Source of the DNA: Capitulum mitella
Taxonomy: Eukaryota; Arthropoda; Thecostraca; Pollicipedomorpha; Pollicipedidae
Assembly (NCBI GenBank): GCA_030062745.1
Contig: CP099843.1
Span: 4,465,001-4,529,000 of the forward strand
Length of the DNA stretch: 64,000 nt
Direction: 5' to 3'
Within the stretch, counting starts at the first letter, position 1. Every line of letters starts with the position of its first letter. Of this stretch, positions 45,301 to 55,339 are shown piece after piece. The position numbers were made by a program, and so were the translations under genes. A model generated the notes under the pieces. That model did not search any database. It was not told where the DNA came from and saw only the letters and a program-made list of their open reading frames with translations.

Positions 45301-48300
45301 CGTAATATTTCGGCTTTTATAACATCACACACATGTAACCCCTCCAAAAAACTGTAAATTACGTACATTTCTGGAGCATGAGGCTATCTAGACAAAGTCT
45401 CCACGAAAGCCGGTTTTTGAAAGGTTAGCATGCAATTTTCCTTGCAAAAAATGACCTCGAAAAGGCCGACAGGCCAATGATATCCTAAGGATGTGTGCTG
45501 CAGCTGACAGGGTAGGTAGAGTGTCGGACTTACGACCTCGGCAGAGACCCTGCTGACTGGGTAATTTTAACCCGGTATTGATTCGGGTATTTCGCCACCT
45601 TCCATCGACTGTCTATCTCGAGAACCAATTATCCTACTCGACTAATTCAGACAGCGTCAACACTTTGCGGCCTTGTGACGTATACGTCTTTTTACATTGG
45701 GTCACTGATGACATCACAGGCCAGGTCAAAGACGAGCAAGTGACCATTTTGCCCAAAGTCACCTCTTTAAAAATCAGAAGCCTGAACGTTTCCGTGGTTT
45801 AATATCACATTTTAAGTGCCAACTGACCCAAGGTCATACATGGTCAACGTCACAGTTTGGGTCAAATTTGAATTCCGTTATAACGTGTCATGCGATGCGT
45901 GTTTCCTGACTCGTTTAACGCGCAGATTCCAAAAAAGACACCTTTAAAGAGCCTTGGGCACAAGACAGACCTTGAAATAGCCCCTAATTAGCGTACACAT
46001 GCAACATTGCAAATAGTTTCAAACCCGGAGTACCGGAGCACGCTAGGGACCTCCTCTCAATCTCTGGATGACCCTACAAGTCAGTTTGTCCCATTTCGCA
46101 CATTTCCAAGGAATGCTGCGCAACATTGGATAGGCCGATATCTCCCCACCAGTCATCCATCATGTCAAACAGACCCTAGCAGTTTATTTGCTAAGTTGGA
46201 ATCTGCATAAAACCACCCAAGATCAAACTACGGCAAAAGTATTTCAATGTTGCAAGAAACTGCTGTGTACGTTGTACGTACAGTTCGTTGCAAGGAAATT
46301 TGATAATTTATCTGGACGTGTCTAAAACCAGTTTATTTGTTTCCTTTTCTAAAATCTATTTTCACTGGACATGGGGAATGGGAAATGCATGTTTTATCTA
46401 GGATGGCCAAGAATGAGGTCAGAGGAGATCCATATTGAACTCTCAGGACATGCTGATATGCAGTGTAAGCCACAGTCACCAGACACTGTAAAAGTGCCGA
46501 CAATACGGCGGTGAACAAAAATTGAACGTTGTGTCCAAAAACATGGTCGTCTTAATGACGTCATTAAGACGTAACCCAAAATGACCTCGTTTCCAAATTT
46601 TTCTTAGTATGGACGCAGCTGATGTTAGAAAAGATGGGAAGGTTTAGTTCGCTGCGTTTATTCGTTCGAGAGATATCTTAGAAATGCGCGGGCGGAGGCG
46701 TTGAACGCCCCTCCCCCAGTTAATGACGAGTTAACATTAGTTTTTGTATAGGAACAGCTCAAAATGGCTCTGGCCCCATCCACGTTGAAAGTGTTCCTAT
46801 ACCTATGGCCCTCAGAAAGGTTTAATGCTGTTTTTTTACCGCTGATTTAACTGCAAACAAGCCATCTATCAAGATGACTTTCATGGAATGCCAAACACTG
46901 GTAAAACGAGAGTGGCTTAGGCGATGGGGTTAGTCCACCGCACGGCCAGCTCGACAAGAGTGGACACCGGACATTCCACGGGCGCCCGTGACTCGGCGGA
47001 AATTCGCCGCTGCGGGGCCCGTTCCACCGGCGCTCGCCGGCCGGCCGCCACCGGTTTCTCTGGGTCACGGACAAGGCGTGGTGCGCGGGACACCCACCGC
47101 GTGCGGGTCGCACCCATCAAGGCGTGCGTCCAGCTCCGCACGGACCCGGGTCCCCGACAGGTCCACTTGGAAGTGACCTTAATAGCAAGGGTTTCCCGGA
47201 AACTCGGACGGTTTGCGTCATGACGGCCAGAGCGGGAACTCGGATTGGCCAGTTTCTGTACGGTCAAGAACGTGACGATACAGGAAGAGGATTTTTAGCT
47301 GCATGGTCTGCAGATGAGCCGAGCCGCTAGTTTTTCCCGGCTTAGTTTTCCGAAAAGGACGACATCACCAGGACAGGAGACAGGCCGGTTGAAGGTATCT
47401 TCAAAACCAGCAAACTTCGTCCGGACTTTCCGAGTGAGCACTTGTGAGTATGAGGGTTCGGACGGTGAGTCGGCATAAAAGTCGTGTCCAGATTTCGAAT
47501 ATCCAACCAACCCCAAGCACGGAGCAAATGGACGAAAGATTGCTACCTTTTATTTACCGGCATGCGTTACTGAAGTTATCAACCGAGCAACCGAATTTGA
47601 AAGCGAAAAAGTTCAGCAAGAAGAAAGTAGAAAAGCAAAGGAAGAAATGTTCCAGTTTTGGTCTTTCACCATGATTAGAATTACAGAACATTTTCCTTGT
47701 ATTGTATTTTCCTGCAACGAGGCGCGCATGGTGAACAGGGAACCGTCAGTAAACGAAAGTTCCCTGTCATCCCTGGGTTCCGACTGATATTGGCTTGCAC
47801 TCACGTGGGTTTTTCTACTATATATGCTGTTGTTTAAGTTTATTCTGACACTGTTTGGTAAGCACAGCAGCTCCCTGGTGCACATGAGCGTCCTAAAACG
47901 TTTGCCAGTGCCGTAAGCTTACAAGACAGCGGCGCGGAAACATTTCAGCAATCCGGACTACATTAATTTAATGAAATCATTTTTTTGCGCTCTGCAGTCA
48001 CCAACCACTCTTGCAAACAAATGCATCAGCTTTTAAATTTCGTCTAGCGTTTCACCTGGTACGACGCCAAACATCGTGTTCAGAAATTCGCTCGCGAGTT
48101 AGCGATGGTCATAGTGGTCGCAAGAAAACGCAATAGCGTGTCAGCAATCATAAACATGGGGCCGTGAGGCTACCAGTGCTTCGCCAATGTCGTGCTGCTG
48201 GCAGTGAAATAAAACGCCATTGCAACGCCACACGTGCTGACCTCACTGCGGTTGGCAGATCTCGTGTCTTCCTAGATCGCACACAAATTTGACTCATTTC

Positions 48301-51300
48301 GTGTTTCGGGGCTGATCTCACTGACAGGGATGAGCCGTGTTTTTAAAGCTTTCGTCTTTATTTTCCTGCTGAAAAAAATCGGTCTTTGACTGAAGCGAAT
48401 TCAGACTCCTGTCGCTCGAAAAGCCTGGGAAGTGACGTACTTCCCGTCTCTGGCGGGAACAAAACGTTCCGCGTATATATCGTAGGGTATTAGCAATGGT
48501 TTCCCGCCCACATTCAACCGCGCCGGTCAGCGTCGAACCGACGCTGTCACTGCCTCCGGGTCCATGACCACGTGACCTGGCCGAGGTCGGGGTGTGCGGG
48601 CCGGACGGGCGGCAAAGGACGAGCGGAGACGGCCGGGTGCGGCCAACGTCTAGAAGCTGCCTGATGGCCGTTGACGTGGAATGCAGGTGACCAAGTGAGC
48701 CAAGGTCTATACTTGGTGGCAGCGGAGTAAATGACGCCGTGAAGTTCGGACTTTTCTTCTGTGTGAGCACGCTGTCGAGCACAGCTTGGACTGCATGGAT
48801 TTCTGATCAGTTCTTCACTTTGGCCGTCATGCCCGCACGCCTCGTCGGACCTTACGCTCAAATGATGCATCGGGAGACGTCTGCGTTAAGTTGCCATTCG
48901 CCTGGTAGCCGACTGAGCTGGTGCCGCGCCTCTGAGCCGTCGGCGGTGCAACTTGTCAAAGCGCATGCCTCGACTGCGCGCTCCGAACGCGGACCGCGCT
49001 CTCGGACTGCGGGCCTGCAGCGGCTATACGCTATGTCTGCGCGCCGGCGTCAACTGCGCGCTCTACCTGCGCAGTCGGACTGCGCTCCTGCGTCGACTGT
49101 GCGCTTGGACCTTGCTTCCTGACGGAGAACTTTTGGGTTCGAGGCACCTCCTCAGTTTCGTGATACGTGAACGGGGCTTCATTTGTCGATATTCAGGTCT
49201 GTTCTTAGTCGCATGCTGTTTTGAGTCGTCGGGTTTGTAGGATTACTGTTGTACGATCCTGGCAAAAATAAAATACGATAAATTGCCTCGGGACCAACAG
49301 TAGATTTTTCAGACAGTAGCTGATGGTCCCTGGGCTTCCTTCTCCCGGCGAAGTGCAGTGCATTATCACTTGGCTTTGAAGGGTCCGAGGCACGACCCTG
49401 ACGAGTCTCTGGGCAACTTTGTTATGCGATTCCGTAAACCCGTTGGCCATGCATTTCCCAACCAGCCAGCCGATGGTCAGGGTGAGATGCTGTTTAACCA
49501 CTTCCTCTGAACATTACCTGATGAATACTGTTCGGCTGTGATCGATGATGGTATTTCCTCTTTCGATGGTGCCGTGATCAGGGTTAGAAATAAGCGCAGT
49601 CCTGTTAGGTGCAACCTTGGCACTTCTGTACGCCGCTAAGTACAGTAGACATGGACAGCACAACTGTCGCTTAGCTTGACAGCAGGATCGCTGAGCTTCA
49701 GGCGAAGCTGGACAACCGCTCAGTGGGCACAGCTGGACAGCCGCTCAGTCAGATCACGATCCGTCTGGTCCCGCCAGCTGCGTGAGTGTTATGCGTGTGG
49801 CAGTCCTGGTCACATGAGGTGGCAGTGTGCCAAAAGGGTTCATCACTGTCAGCGCTGCAGCACAGTGGGGCACATGGAGACGATATGTGGTAAGTGTATC
49901 CCAGTGGGAAACGAGCAAGGGGTTTCCTCGGGTTTGGACACCCTTAGACGGGAAAGACTCGTCTAAAGGAGAGCCATCAGGGGATGTAATCGACTTAAAT
50001 CCAGACATGACGTTCAGCGCTACAGTTTCGGGAGTCTAATGCATCCGCTTGCTTGACACGGGGAGTAGCATAGCTATCTTAGCTATGCTGCTCTGCTCTT
50101 TGACTTCGGTAAGACTCTGGTAACAGTGCCTGTGTTCGTGCCAAAGTCCACTGACGTCCGACGCCTCCTGGGACTTGATTTTCTACGAATATGCCCATGT
50201 GTGATCGACATTCGACGAAGCCGCCTTGACCTAACGCCAGCAGCTGCTGTGCGTTCCGTCTCGGCCAAAACTGTCTCGGTCGGAAGCGGGGTGGTGAGGG
50301 ACCACAACGTGGCCCCTCCAGAGGAGGAAATTGTCATGCGCGCCTTTGTACTCAACTGTGACTATCGTGGACCTGCGGTTGTTCAACCAGAACTTGGTAT
50401 CAAGGGCCTCGAGTTCATATGTGTCCTTGCTGAGGTGACCGGTACGTCAGTGCAATGTGCTGTGAGCAACGTAACGACGGAGCCCATAGCCATTCCCAAG
50501 CGTAGTGAGTTGGCCTAGCCAGAGGTAGGATTTGCTGGGTACATAGCAGGTGAACATAGCGAATCGAAGTATCATAGCTTTGGTGACAGATTCGACGGTG
50601 ATTCGACTTGAACCGATGCAGTTTGTCGGAGGGGCAGCGGGGTAAGGTGGAGGCAGTAGTTAGCAAACATGAAACCATGTTTGACGGCTCCATAGGATTC
50701 ACCACCCTCGCGAGCCATTTCATTGACACTGGTGAGAGTCCGCGTGTGCGTCGGCCTCCGAGACGTGTTCCACCTCCTGGCTGGTGAGGTCAAGGCACAG
50801 ACTGAGGAGCTGGCAAGCAAAGGAATTTTGGGGGAGTGCCGTGGAAGCTGGGCGTCACTCGTTTATCTTGTTCGACGCAAAAACTGCGACATACGCATCT
50901 GTGCAGGTCTGAGACTTCTGAACTCTGTCACGAGGCCATCGTCGTATCCCATTCCACGCTCTGATGAGACACTTGAGGCTTTTTCAGATTCGAGCATGTT
51001 CTGTGTTCTCCACATGTACAATGTTTATTTTCAGGTAGACGTAGACCAGACGGACAAGGACAAGACTGCCTTCATTACGCCTTTTGGCTGTTTCCGTTTT
51101 GCCAGGATGTCTTTTGGCCGTTCAATAGCTCCGTCAGCTTGAGCTCGTCTGCTCGATGTCGTGCTGAAGGATGTGCCTCCGTCCAACTGCGTGCACTTTT
51201 TCGATATTATAGTCCACGGAGCATTCTTCCGACGTCCTCGCCGAGCTTGACTCTGTCTTGAGCCGCCTGCGCTATGCAGGTCTGACCCTGAATCTCGAGA

Positions 51301-54300
51301 AGTGTGAGCTATTCCGCTCGAGTGCCGCGTTCTTTGAGCATGTTGTTTCAGGAGAGGCGCCAGTGCAGATCCTGGCAAAGTCCGACAGGTTGTTGAGTGC
51401 CCAATGCCGAGAAATCCAAGGGAACTCAACAGTTTTCTTGGCCTGGCATCGTCCTTTCGCAAATACATCTGTCACTTCGCGGAACTCGCGGAACCACTTT
51501 TCAGCCTGACCCAGAAAGATGCCACTTTCATTTGGTTACCTGACGCGCAGATGACGCTCGAATCACTGAAGGCGGCTTTGACAGAAGTCCCGTCACGTCT
51601 CTTGCACAGTTTGGTGACGGCGCCGCTCCGTCCACGCTTGATTGTGGCACCAGTGACTCATCGGTGTCATTCTGATGAAAAATCAGAACTGTGTGGGTAG
51701 GATAATCGAGTACGAAAGTTGTAAACTGCCCAAATAGCAAAAGAACTAGAGCGCGACTGGAGAGGAGTTCTTGTCGCGTGCTGTTTGCACTCAACACTTT
51801 CGGCATTGTCTATTCGGTCCAAAAGTTCAAACTACGTTCAGACCATGCCAGCCTCCAATGGCTACTGAATTTCAAACATCCAACAGGTATGACTGCGAGA
51901 TGGTTTGAAATTCTGGCAGAATTCGACTTTGATGTCATATTTCGACCGGAAGCGCTTAATGTTGTAGCTGGTGCGCTGGGCCGGTGGCCATCGTACTGCG
52001 GACGCATCTGCTCGAACTGGTGAATCCTTTGTGCACCTGGTCTCTGCCCTATCGCGGTCCTCCAGCTACCTTCGGGAGCAGCAGGATCGAGACGCAGCAG
52101 TCGCCGAGATGATCAGCTTTTTGTCCGAATGTGTAAAACCAAAACGGACTGTTCTGTCTGCGGCTGCGGCTCCGTTTCTGAGACAGTGGCGCAGGCTCAA
52201 ACTTCTAAATGGTGTGACTGCAGATCGTTGTACCGGTTTCTTTAGTATCCAGAGTGTTAACATCGCCTCACGCGGGTCCGGCCGGGGACCACTTTGGAGC
52301 TGACAAGCTTCTTGAGCAGATCCGTGTGCGATTTTGGTGGCTTCAGCTAGTTCAGAGTGTGGAGAAGCTTTGCAGGATCTGAGAGCGCTGTACCACTAGG
52401 AGGGAGCCGGTGCCGCGTCCTCGTGCCACCATGGGGGCATTGTACGCTGATGAACCATTTGACAGCATTTGTGCCGATTTTCTGAGTGGATTGCCGGCCG
52501 CCAGTCGTGGGAACAAACATTTGCTGGTTGTCCGTGATGCGTTTATTCGTTGGTTCGAGGTATACGTTCTTTTCGACGTGAAGGCCACGAGTGTTGCATT
52601 CCCTTTGGTGGACGAATTCTTTTCCCGGTTTGGCTACCCAAGACGGTTGCACTCGGACGGTGCTGCCCACTTCACAGGTGTGGTTCTAGCGGAAACCTGT
52701 CGCCAACTGGGAATAGAAAAACCGGAAATTTCGTCTTGCCATCATGTGAGAAATTCAAAGGCTGAACAACTCATGCGAACCACTTTGGGCATGCCGGCGA
52801 AATACTTGGACAACCATTCTGACTGGGACGTTCATCTGCCCCTGCTGATGTTGGGCTACCGTGCTCAGATTCACTCATGGCATGGATACTCTCCTTCTTA
52901 TCTAATGTTTGCGCGTGAGCCAAACTCCCAGCGGAGGTAAGCATTGGTGCTCCCGCTGCAACACGCAGTCGTGCGGTGGAGGATCGACAGTCCCTGCGCC
53001 AGTTTGCGTAAGGCGCACCACTTTGCCATTTCTGCATCGGATGGCAGGCATGCTCGCAACAAAAAGACATTTGAAAGTAAGCTGGATGAGTTTTTGTTCA
53101 TCCTGGTGACCCAGTATACTTGCGCAAGGCGGTCGTGACCGCTGGTCAATATTACAAGTTCCTGCGTCGCCGGAAAGCAGCGACGGTGCTGCGTAAGGTG
53201 GGTGACCTGTGTTATAGGATGCGTCTGGGCAATGACAAAACGACTCTGGTTCATCGCAGTCGGTTAAAGCCTCGAGATTTCACTGCAGTGAATGCCTCTC
53301 AATAGGAGGATCGCAAGGATTCTGGTGAGTGTGAAGAGTCTGGAGCGGTTCGTGTTCCGGAGGTGTGTGCTGTTCGTTCCGAGGCTCTCCGCACGGACCA
53401 GGCTGCTGGTGATCTGGGTAAATGCGTTCCACCAACGCTGTCTGATGAAGGCGCTGGGCTGTCCGTCCCTGACGGGGGAGCCGGTGCTGATGTATCTGTC
53501 GCCCCTGACCCGTAGGAAATGGGTACTTCCGCGGTGAACCGCTTACTGAGGATGTCACCAGTGCATGTGACACGGCGCGGGTCTGACGATGTCCTTCCAG
53601 ATGCGGACTGATCGGAGGGCAGTCCTGTTCAGCAGACGGGCGGGGATAACATTCCGTTGCCAGCCATAGAACAGGCAGCGATTGCTGAACTCAGTAATGT
53701 TACATGCGGCGGTACCTCGTGTCCCGTCATTGGACTCTGAAACTGACGCAGCGGTTACTGTGGAATCGAGAGGAACCCTCCCTGCTGTTGCGCAACGGCG
53801 CTCGGCGAGAGCGCGCAAACCCCCGGACCGCTGTTTGCCCTAAGCGGTACTACTTTTGACTCTTGCATGTTTGTTCATGGTGTTTTCCAATTGCGGTGCC
53901 CGGTTACATAATGATGCAACCGAGTCCCTGGATCTGGTCGTGACGGACCGCCGCAGCAGGGGCTTTAGACCGCCGCGGCAGGGGCTGGGCATCTGGCTCT
54001 GGTCGGCAGCCCTCGTGCGATGGAGCGTCTCGTCCTGGTACTCGCGCGGCGGCTGCGATCTGGCGCTCGTGTTCGCGCGGTGCTGCCCTCTGGCGGGGCC
54101 TCACTGGGCTGGGTTTAGCGGGACGCGTTGGGGTCTCCAGTTATGTCGGCCAGCTGATTGCGTATGTTCCCTGGCGTTAAAATGTCCAGTGCGTTCTTGT
54201 GAAATGTTTTCTGATCGTGTTGATTGTCTCATTTACGGGAAGGAAAAGTGCAGCAGGGTATTAGCAATGGTTTCCCGGCTGGCATTTAACCGGGTCGGTC

Positions 54301-55339
54301 ATCGTCTAACCGGCGCGGTCGACCGTGTCACTGCCTCCGGGTCCATGACCACGTGACCTGGCCGAGGTCGAGGCGTGCGGGCCGGACGGGCGGCAAAGGA
54401 CGAGCGGAGACGGCCGGGTGCGGACAGCAGCTAGAAGCTGCATGATGGCCGTTGACGTGGAATGCAAGAGACCAAGTGAGCCATCTATACATACACATTA
54501 ATTTTCCAAAATGGACAAACTACGTGACCGAAATCCTATGAGCAATGACCGTTTAACAGTAAGCTTTAGGTTTCTCCGGTGGACACACGGACCCTTTGGC
54601 ATATACAAGGACGAAACTTTTCGGAAATGATTGGCGAGGAAAATGATGTTTTGGAAACCATTCTTTCCGCGACCCTTGTTTCATTCCATAGGACCACATT
54701 CCATTTCATTCATTCCATAGGACCCTTGTTAAGTCTCTGCAACTTGGGGGGCGGGCATGTGCCCCTCCAAAGTATATTACAGTCCCATTGCTGAGCATAT
54801 GGTCATGCGCGTGTGTTTTCCGTTAATAAGTAGCTGCATGTTGCCAGCATCTTACTCTGCTATCACGCCACGGCTACGCCAAACGGAGGTCAGACACCTG
54901 CAGCCGGACATGAAACATGATTCGTGGACTCTCTCTCTCTCTCTCTTTCCAATACTCTTTCCATCACCGTATATCTTCTGTCCATCGTATCCCGCCCTTT
55001 CCCCTCTTGGTCGTTACATGCACACGCCCTCAGCCAGTTGACTCTGACCTCCGTGAATTACACTGGCCGCCTCCATTCAGAGTACTTACGGCTGACCGAG
55101 TGCGCCGAACCCCGATCGGCGGCCGCCGGCCCGTGCCGCGGCACAGCCCCGCCCTCGGTTACGCAACACGGCTGCCCTCCACGGTCGGTCGGCGGCGCCG
55201 CGGAAGACGCGGTACGCACCTTGGCGGCTGTCCGGGGACAACTTCGTACAGACTTGGGAGAGTTGGACAGCTTCAGGCGAGGCTTAGGCTCCCAACGTTT
55301 AATCTCAGGTCCCTTCAATAGCTCCTTTTCCATTTCCAT
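30016..55339 (-). CDS. SLC2/Tret1-like facilitative sugar transporter (whole span)
   Basis: Major-facilitator sugar transporter related to arthropod Tret1-like and vertebrate GLUT6/8 proteins. It would move trehalose or hexoses across the plasma membrane. Proposed exons on the minus strand: 55339-55220 (N-terminal cytosolic, inferred), 42113-41167, and 30471-30016. All joins are phase 0. The length is about 506 aa if two extra bases in the middle exon are ignored; the family is about 450-550. Visible marks: TM1 [20 protein letters not shown], the R-x3-G segment [29 protein letters not shown] where the family has PESPR, and C-terminal [11 protein letters not shown] where it has PETKG. The GR(R/K) loop is degenerate (LSPRLGAPR). 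The introns (10.7 and 13.1 kb) are full of retroelements. The gene may be functional with assembly indels, or a recent pseudogene. Confidence 0.75.
32060..32560 (-). pseudogene. LINE RNase H domain
   Basis: [39 protein letters not shown] and [18 protein letters not shown] give the four acidic/His RNase H signatures in order. This places the LINE in a clade that encodes RNase H. In-frame stops are present. Confidence 0.85.
32965..34357 (-). pseudogene. LINE reverse transcriptase
   Basis: Recognisable motifs on the minus strand: [35 protein letters not shown], motif [15 protein letters not shown], motif [14 protein letters not shown], the catalytic box [10 protein letters not shown] (x-A-D-D), and thumb-region [15 protein letters not shown]. 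Catalytic residues persist but the frame shifts between segments (about 33,765 and 33,340), so no intact protein is encoded. Confidence 0.9.
34580..35010 (-). pseudogene. LINE endonuclease C-terminal part
   Basis: Minus-strand translation reads [19 protein letters not shown]..., then [20 protein letters not shown] and [17 protein letters not shown]. The SD(H/Q)xPI block and the following tryptophan match the end of LINE AP-like endonucleases. The catalytic N-terminal part is not evident. Confidence 0.65.
35726..36044. other. No gene recognised; palindromic TTAAG cluster
   Basis: Around 35,815-35,850 GTCTTGTCTTAA and CTTAAGATAAG motifs alternate in both orientations (nested inverted repeats). 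Otherwise nothing. Confidence 0.4.
36045..37040 (-). repeat. ~1-kb dispersed repeat, copy 2 (inverted)
   Basis: Reverse complement of the window-start repeat: the same internal dimer (CTAATCGATTCTCTGTCG and CTATCGATTC) and the same end sequences. The 265-codon minus-strand frame inside it (36,063-36,860) has no known domain, and the equivalent frame is broken in copy 1. I therefore do not call it a gene. Confidence 0.85.
37740..38220. repeat. Purine-rich degenerate tandem tract
   Basis: About 480 bp of strongly G+A-biased plus strand with recurring GAGACCGG(C/T)(A/T)GAGA-like motifs about 10-20 bp apart. It gives long Ser/Leu/Phe-rich frames on the minus strand that reflect composition only. 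This is a possible decayed minisatellite with triplex-forming potential. Confidence 0.65.
39282..39326. repeat. (TA)n microsatellite
   Basis: Uninterrupted TA dinucleotides, about 22 copies, immediately left of the foldback at 39,355. Confidence 0.97.
39355..39516. repeat. ~55-bp-arm foldback (hairpin) element
   Basis: The left arm begins GACTGTGAGTGGCGTATA and the right arm ends TATACGCCACTCACAGTC. Arms run from 39355 to about 39411 and about 39459 to 39516, with few mismatches, around a TA-rich loop. This is the structure of a MITE or a pre-miRNA-like hairpin. No flanking target duplication is obvious. Confidence 0.88.
41167..42113 (-). CDS. Sugar transporter large exon, with two single-base frame disruptions
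   Basis: Acceptor CTGCCGCAG before 42113 and donor GTGAGC at 41166. It encodes TM1 to about TM8: TM1, [77 protein letters not shown] and onward to [12 protein letters not shown]. The reading frame must change twice. Near 41714 an extra base sits between RGA and FGNVLNT, and near 41617 another sits before [11 protein letters not shown]. The exon is 947 nt; without the two bases it is 945 nt, or 315 codons, restoring phase 0. This argues for two recent insertions or consensus errors rather than long decay. Confidence 0.85.
42119..42514. repeat. 25-bp minisatellite, 16 copies, abutting the transporter splice acceptor
   Basis: Unit GCAGAGAGCAGAGACGGTCA plus GCGGG, alternating with an ACAGAGAG variant; sixteen copies, one of 22 bp and one of 24 bp. 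Read on the transcribed minus strand, the unit is pyrimidine-rich and contains CTGAC followed by CTCTGCTCTCTG. That resembles a branch point plus polypyrimidine tract, and the array runs directly into the CTGCCGCAG acceptor of the 42113 exon. It is open in all three plus frames, giving spurious ORFs up to 233 aa. Confidence 0.97.
42515..43684. other. Transporter intron sequence, no exon recognised
   Basis: AT-rich to 42,680, then GC-rich between about 42,990 and 43,330. No frame resembles a transporter N-terminus. Nothing supportable. Confidence 0.35.
43685..44846. mobile_element. Candidate non-autonomous DNA transposon with TAGGGTTGGG inverted ends
   Basis: TAGGGTTGGG at 43685-43694 is exactly mirrored by CCCAACCCTA at 44837-44846. 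Subterminal ATCGAT-type motifs cluster at both ends (43,699-43,770 and 44,757-44,815). The interior lacks a transposase. No clear target duplication was found, so the boundaries are provisional. Confidence 0.45.
44945..45075 (+). repeat. Penelope-tail-like repeat with hammerhead-like core, copy 3
   Basis: CTGATGA at 44956-44962, a stem II candidate TGGCC-CCC-GGCC and then GAATC at 44975-44979, followed by GGAGTCTAATATAC. This is the best preserved core of the three copies and deviates from the hammerhead GAAAC box by one base. Downstream ACAGCGCCTCCTGACATACT matches copies 1 and 2. Confidence 0.6.
45076..46547. other. No gene recognised; possible tRNA-derived SINE relic
   Basis: At about 45,500-45,570, GGTAGGTAGAGTGTCGGACTT followed by ACGACCTCGG has a tRNA-like D-arm and anticodon-arm appearance, but no intact B box or acceptor stem. 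Otherwise featureless. Confidence 0.25.
46548..46571. promoter_or_regulatory. 24-bp perfect palindrome centred on a CRE (TGACGTCA)
   Basis: CGTCTTAATGAC followed by its exact reverse complement GTCATTAAGACG, without spacer. The centre is the full cAMP-response element consensus TGACGTCA. It lies in the transporter's proposed first intron; the function is unknown. Confidence 0.7.
46572..48477. other. No gene recognised
   Basis: Moderately GC-rich patch at 46,930-47,170 with open frames on both strands but no family resemblance. The rest is mixed composition. Nothing supportable. Confidence 0.35.
48478..48712 (+). repeat. 5' LTR
   Basis: Aligns to 54,249-54,490: shared AGGGTATTAGCAATGGTTTC at the left, then GTCCATGACCACGTGACC and GGACGAGCGGAGACGG, ending near AAGTGAGCCA...TCTATAC. 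A primer-binding-site-like TGGTGGCAGCGG follows directly at about 48,715. The exact first base is unclear because the leftmost 6-8 bases differ from the 3' copy. Confidence 0.85.
48730..49630 (+). pseudogene. Retroelement gag remnant
   Basis: From about 49,390 the frame [20 protein letters not shown] and, after a stop, [16 protein letters not shown] is capsid-like. The upstream part is not recognisable. At least one in-frame stop interrupts it (about 49,509). Confidence 0.6.
49773..49905 (+). pseudogene. Gag nucleocapsid zinc knuckles
   Basis: Two CCHC knuckles in tandem: [14 protein letters not shown] and [14 protein letters not shown], the spacing typical of retroelement nucleocapsids that bind RNA. 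This piece of the frame is intact. Confidence 0.9.
50035..50200 (+). pseudogene. Retroelement aspartic protease remnant
   Basis: [11 protein letters not shown] carries the catalytic D-T-G, and the next frame has [16 protein letters not shown], the second half of retroviral-type proteases. A frameshift separates the two halves. Confidence 0.7.
50720..51530 (+). pseudogene. Retroelement reverse transcriptase remnant
   Basis: [55 protein letters not shown] and [15 protein letters not shown] are clear Ty3/gypsy RT blocks. The first catalytic Asp region reads [11 protein letters not shown] (His where Asp is expected). The x-D-D box is degraded to HFFDIIV. Both imply loss of activity. Confidence 0.88.
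51640..52010 (+). pseudogene. Retroelement RNase H remnant
   Basis: Frames around 51,780-52,010 read [36 protein letters not shown] and VVAGALGRW, the end of the gypsy RNase H domain (usual NxxADALSR degraded to NVVAGALGR). Confidence 0.8.
52410..53305 (+). pseudogene. Retroelement integrase remnant
   Basis: DDE-type integrase core in one 176-codon frame: [13 protein letters not shown] (first Asp), [12 protein letters not shown] (second Asp), [12 protein letters not shown] (Glu). A separate frame at about 53,120-53,300 has [20 protein letters not shown], the usual C-terminal domain before the tail. The N-terminal zinc region is broken. Confidence 0.9.
54237..54248 (+). other. Polypurine tract
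   Basis: GGGAAGGAAAAG directly precedes TGCAGCAGGG, the start of the 3' LTR. This is the expected plus-strand primer site and fixes the LTR start at 54,249. Confidence 0.75.
54249..54490 (+). repeat. 3' LTR
   Basis: Begins TG right after the polypurine tract and aligns with 48,478-48,712. It has a 9-nt insertion (GGTCGACCG region) relative to the 5' LTR and scattered substitutions, mostly in the first 80 bp. Confidence 0.85.
55220..55339 (-). CDS. Candidate first exon of the sugar transporter
   Basis: ATG at 55339 opens 40 codons ([19 protein letters not shown], then [14 protein letters not shown] and CPRTAAK) ending at a consensus donor AAG|GTGCGT. It is phase 0 and so would join the exon at 42113 directly before TM1. 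A basic, hydrophilic 40-residue cytosolic head is normal for Tret1-type transporters. The peptide itself is not diagnostic, and the implied 13.1-kb intron holds a gypsy element. It could belong to a different minus-strand gene. Confidence 0.4.

Larger units (their letters stand above)
48478..54490 (+). mobile_element. Ty3/gypsy-type LTR retrotransposon, complete layout but decayed
   Basis: Two about 230-bp direct terminal repeats flank, in order, gag, protease, reverse transcriptase, RNase H and integrase remnants, then a polypurine tract. The order PR-RT-RH-IN defines Ty3/gypsy. No envelope-like frame is seen. Stops, frameshifts and lost catalytic residues show that it is inactive. It lies antisense in the proposed 13-kb intron of the sugar transporter. 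LTR differences (substitutions and a 9-nt indel) suggest an old insertion. Confidence 0.9.

Noticed and set aside
45500-45570. tRNA gene
   Set aside because: D-arm-like and anticodon-like parts only; no B box, acceptor stem or terminator.
53856-54356. Envelope-like frame of the gypsy element
   Set aside because: The 166-aa frame overlaps the 3' LTR and has no signal peptide, cleavage site or membrane anchor.
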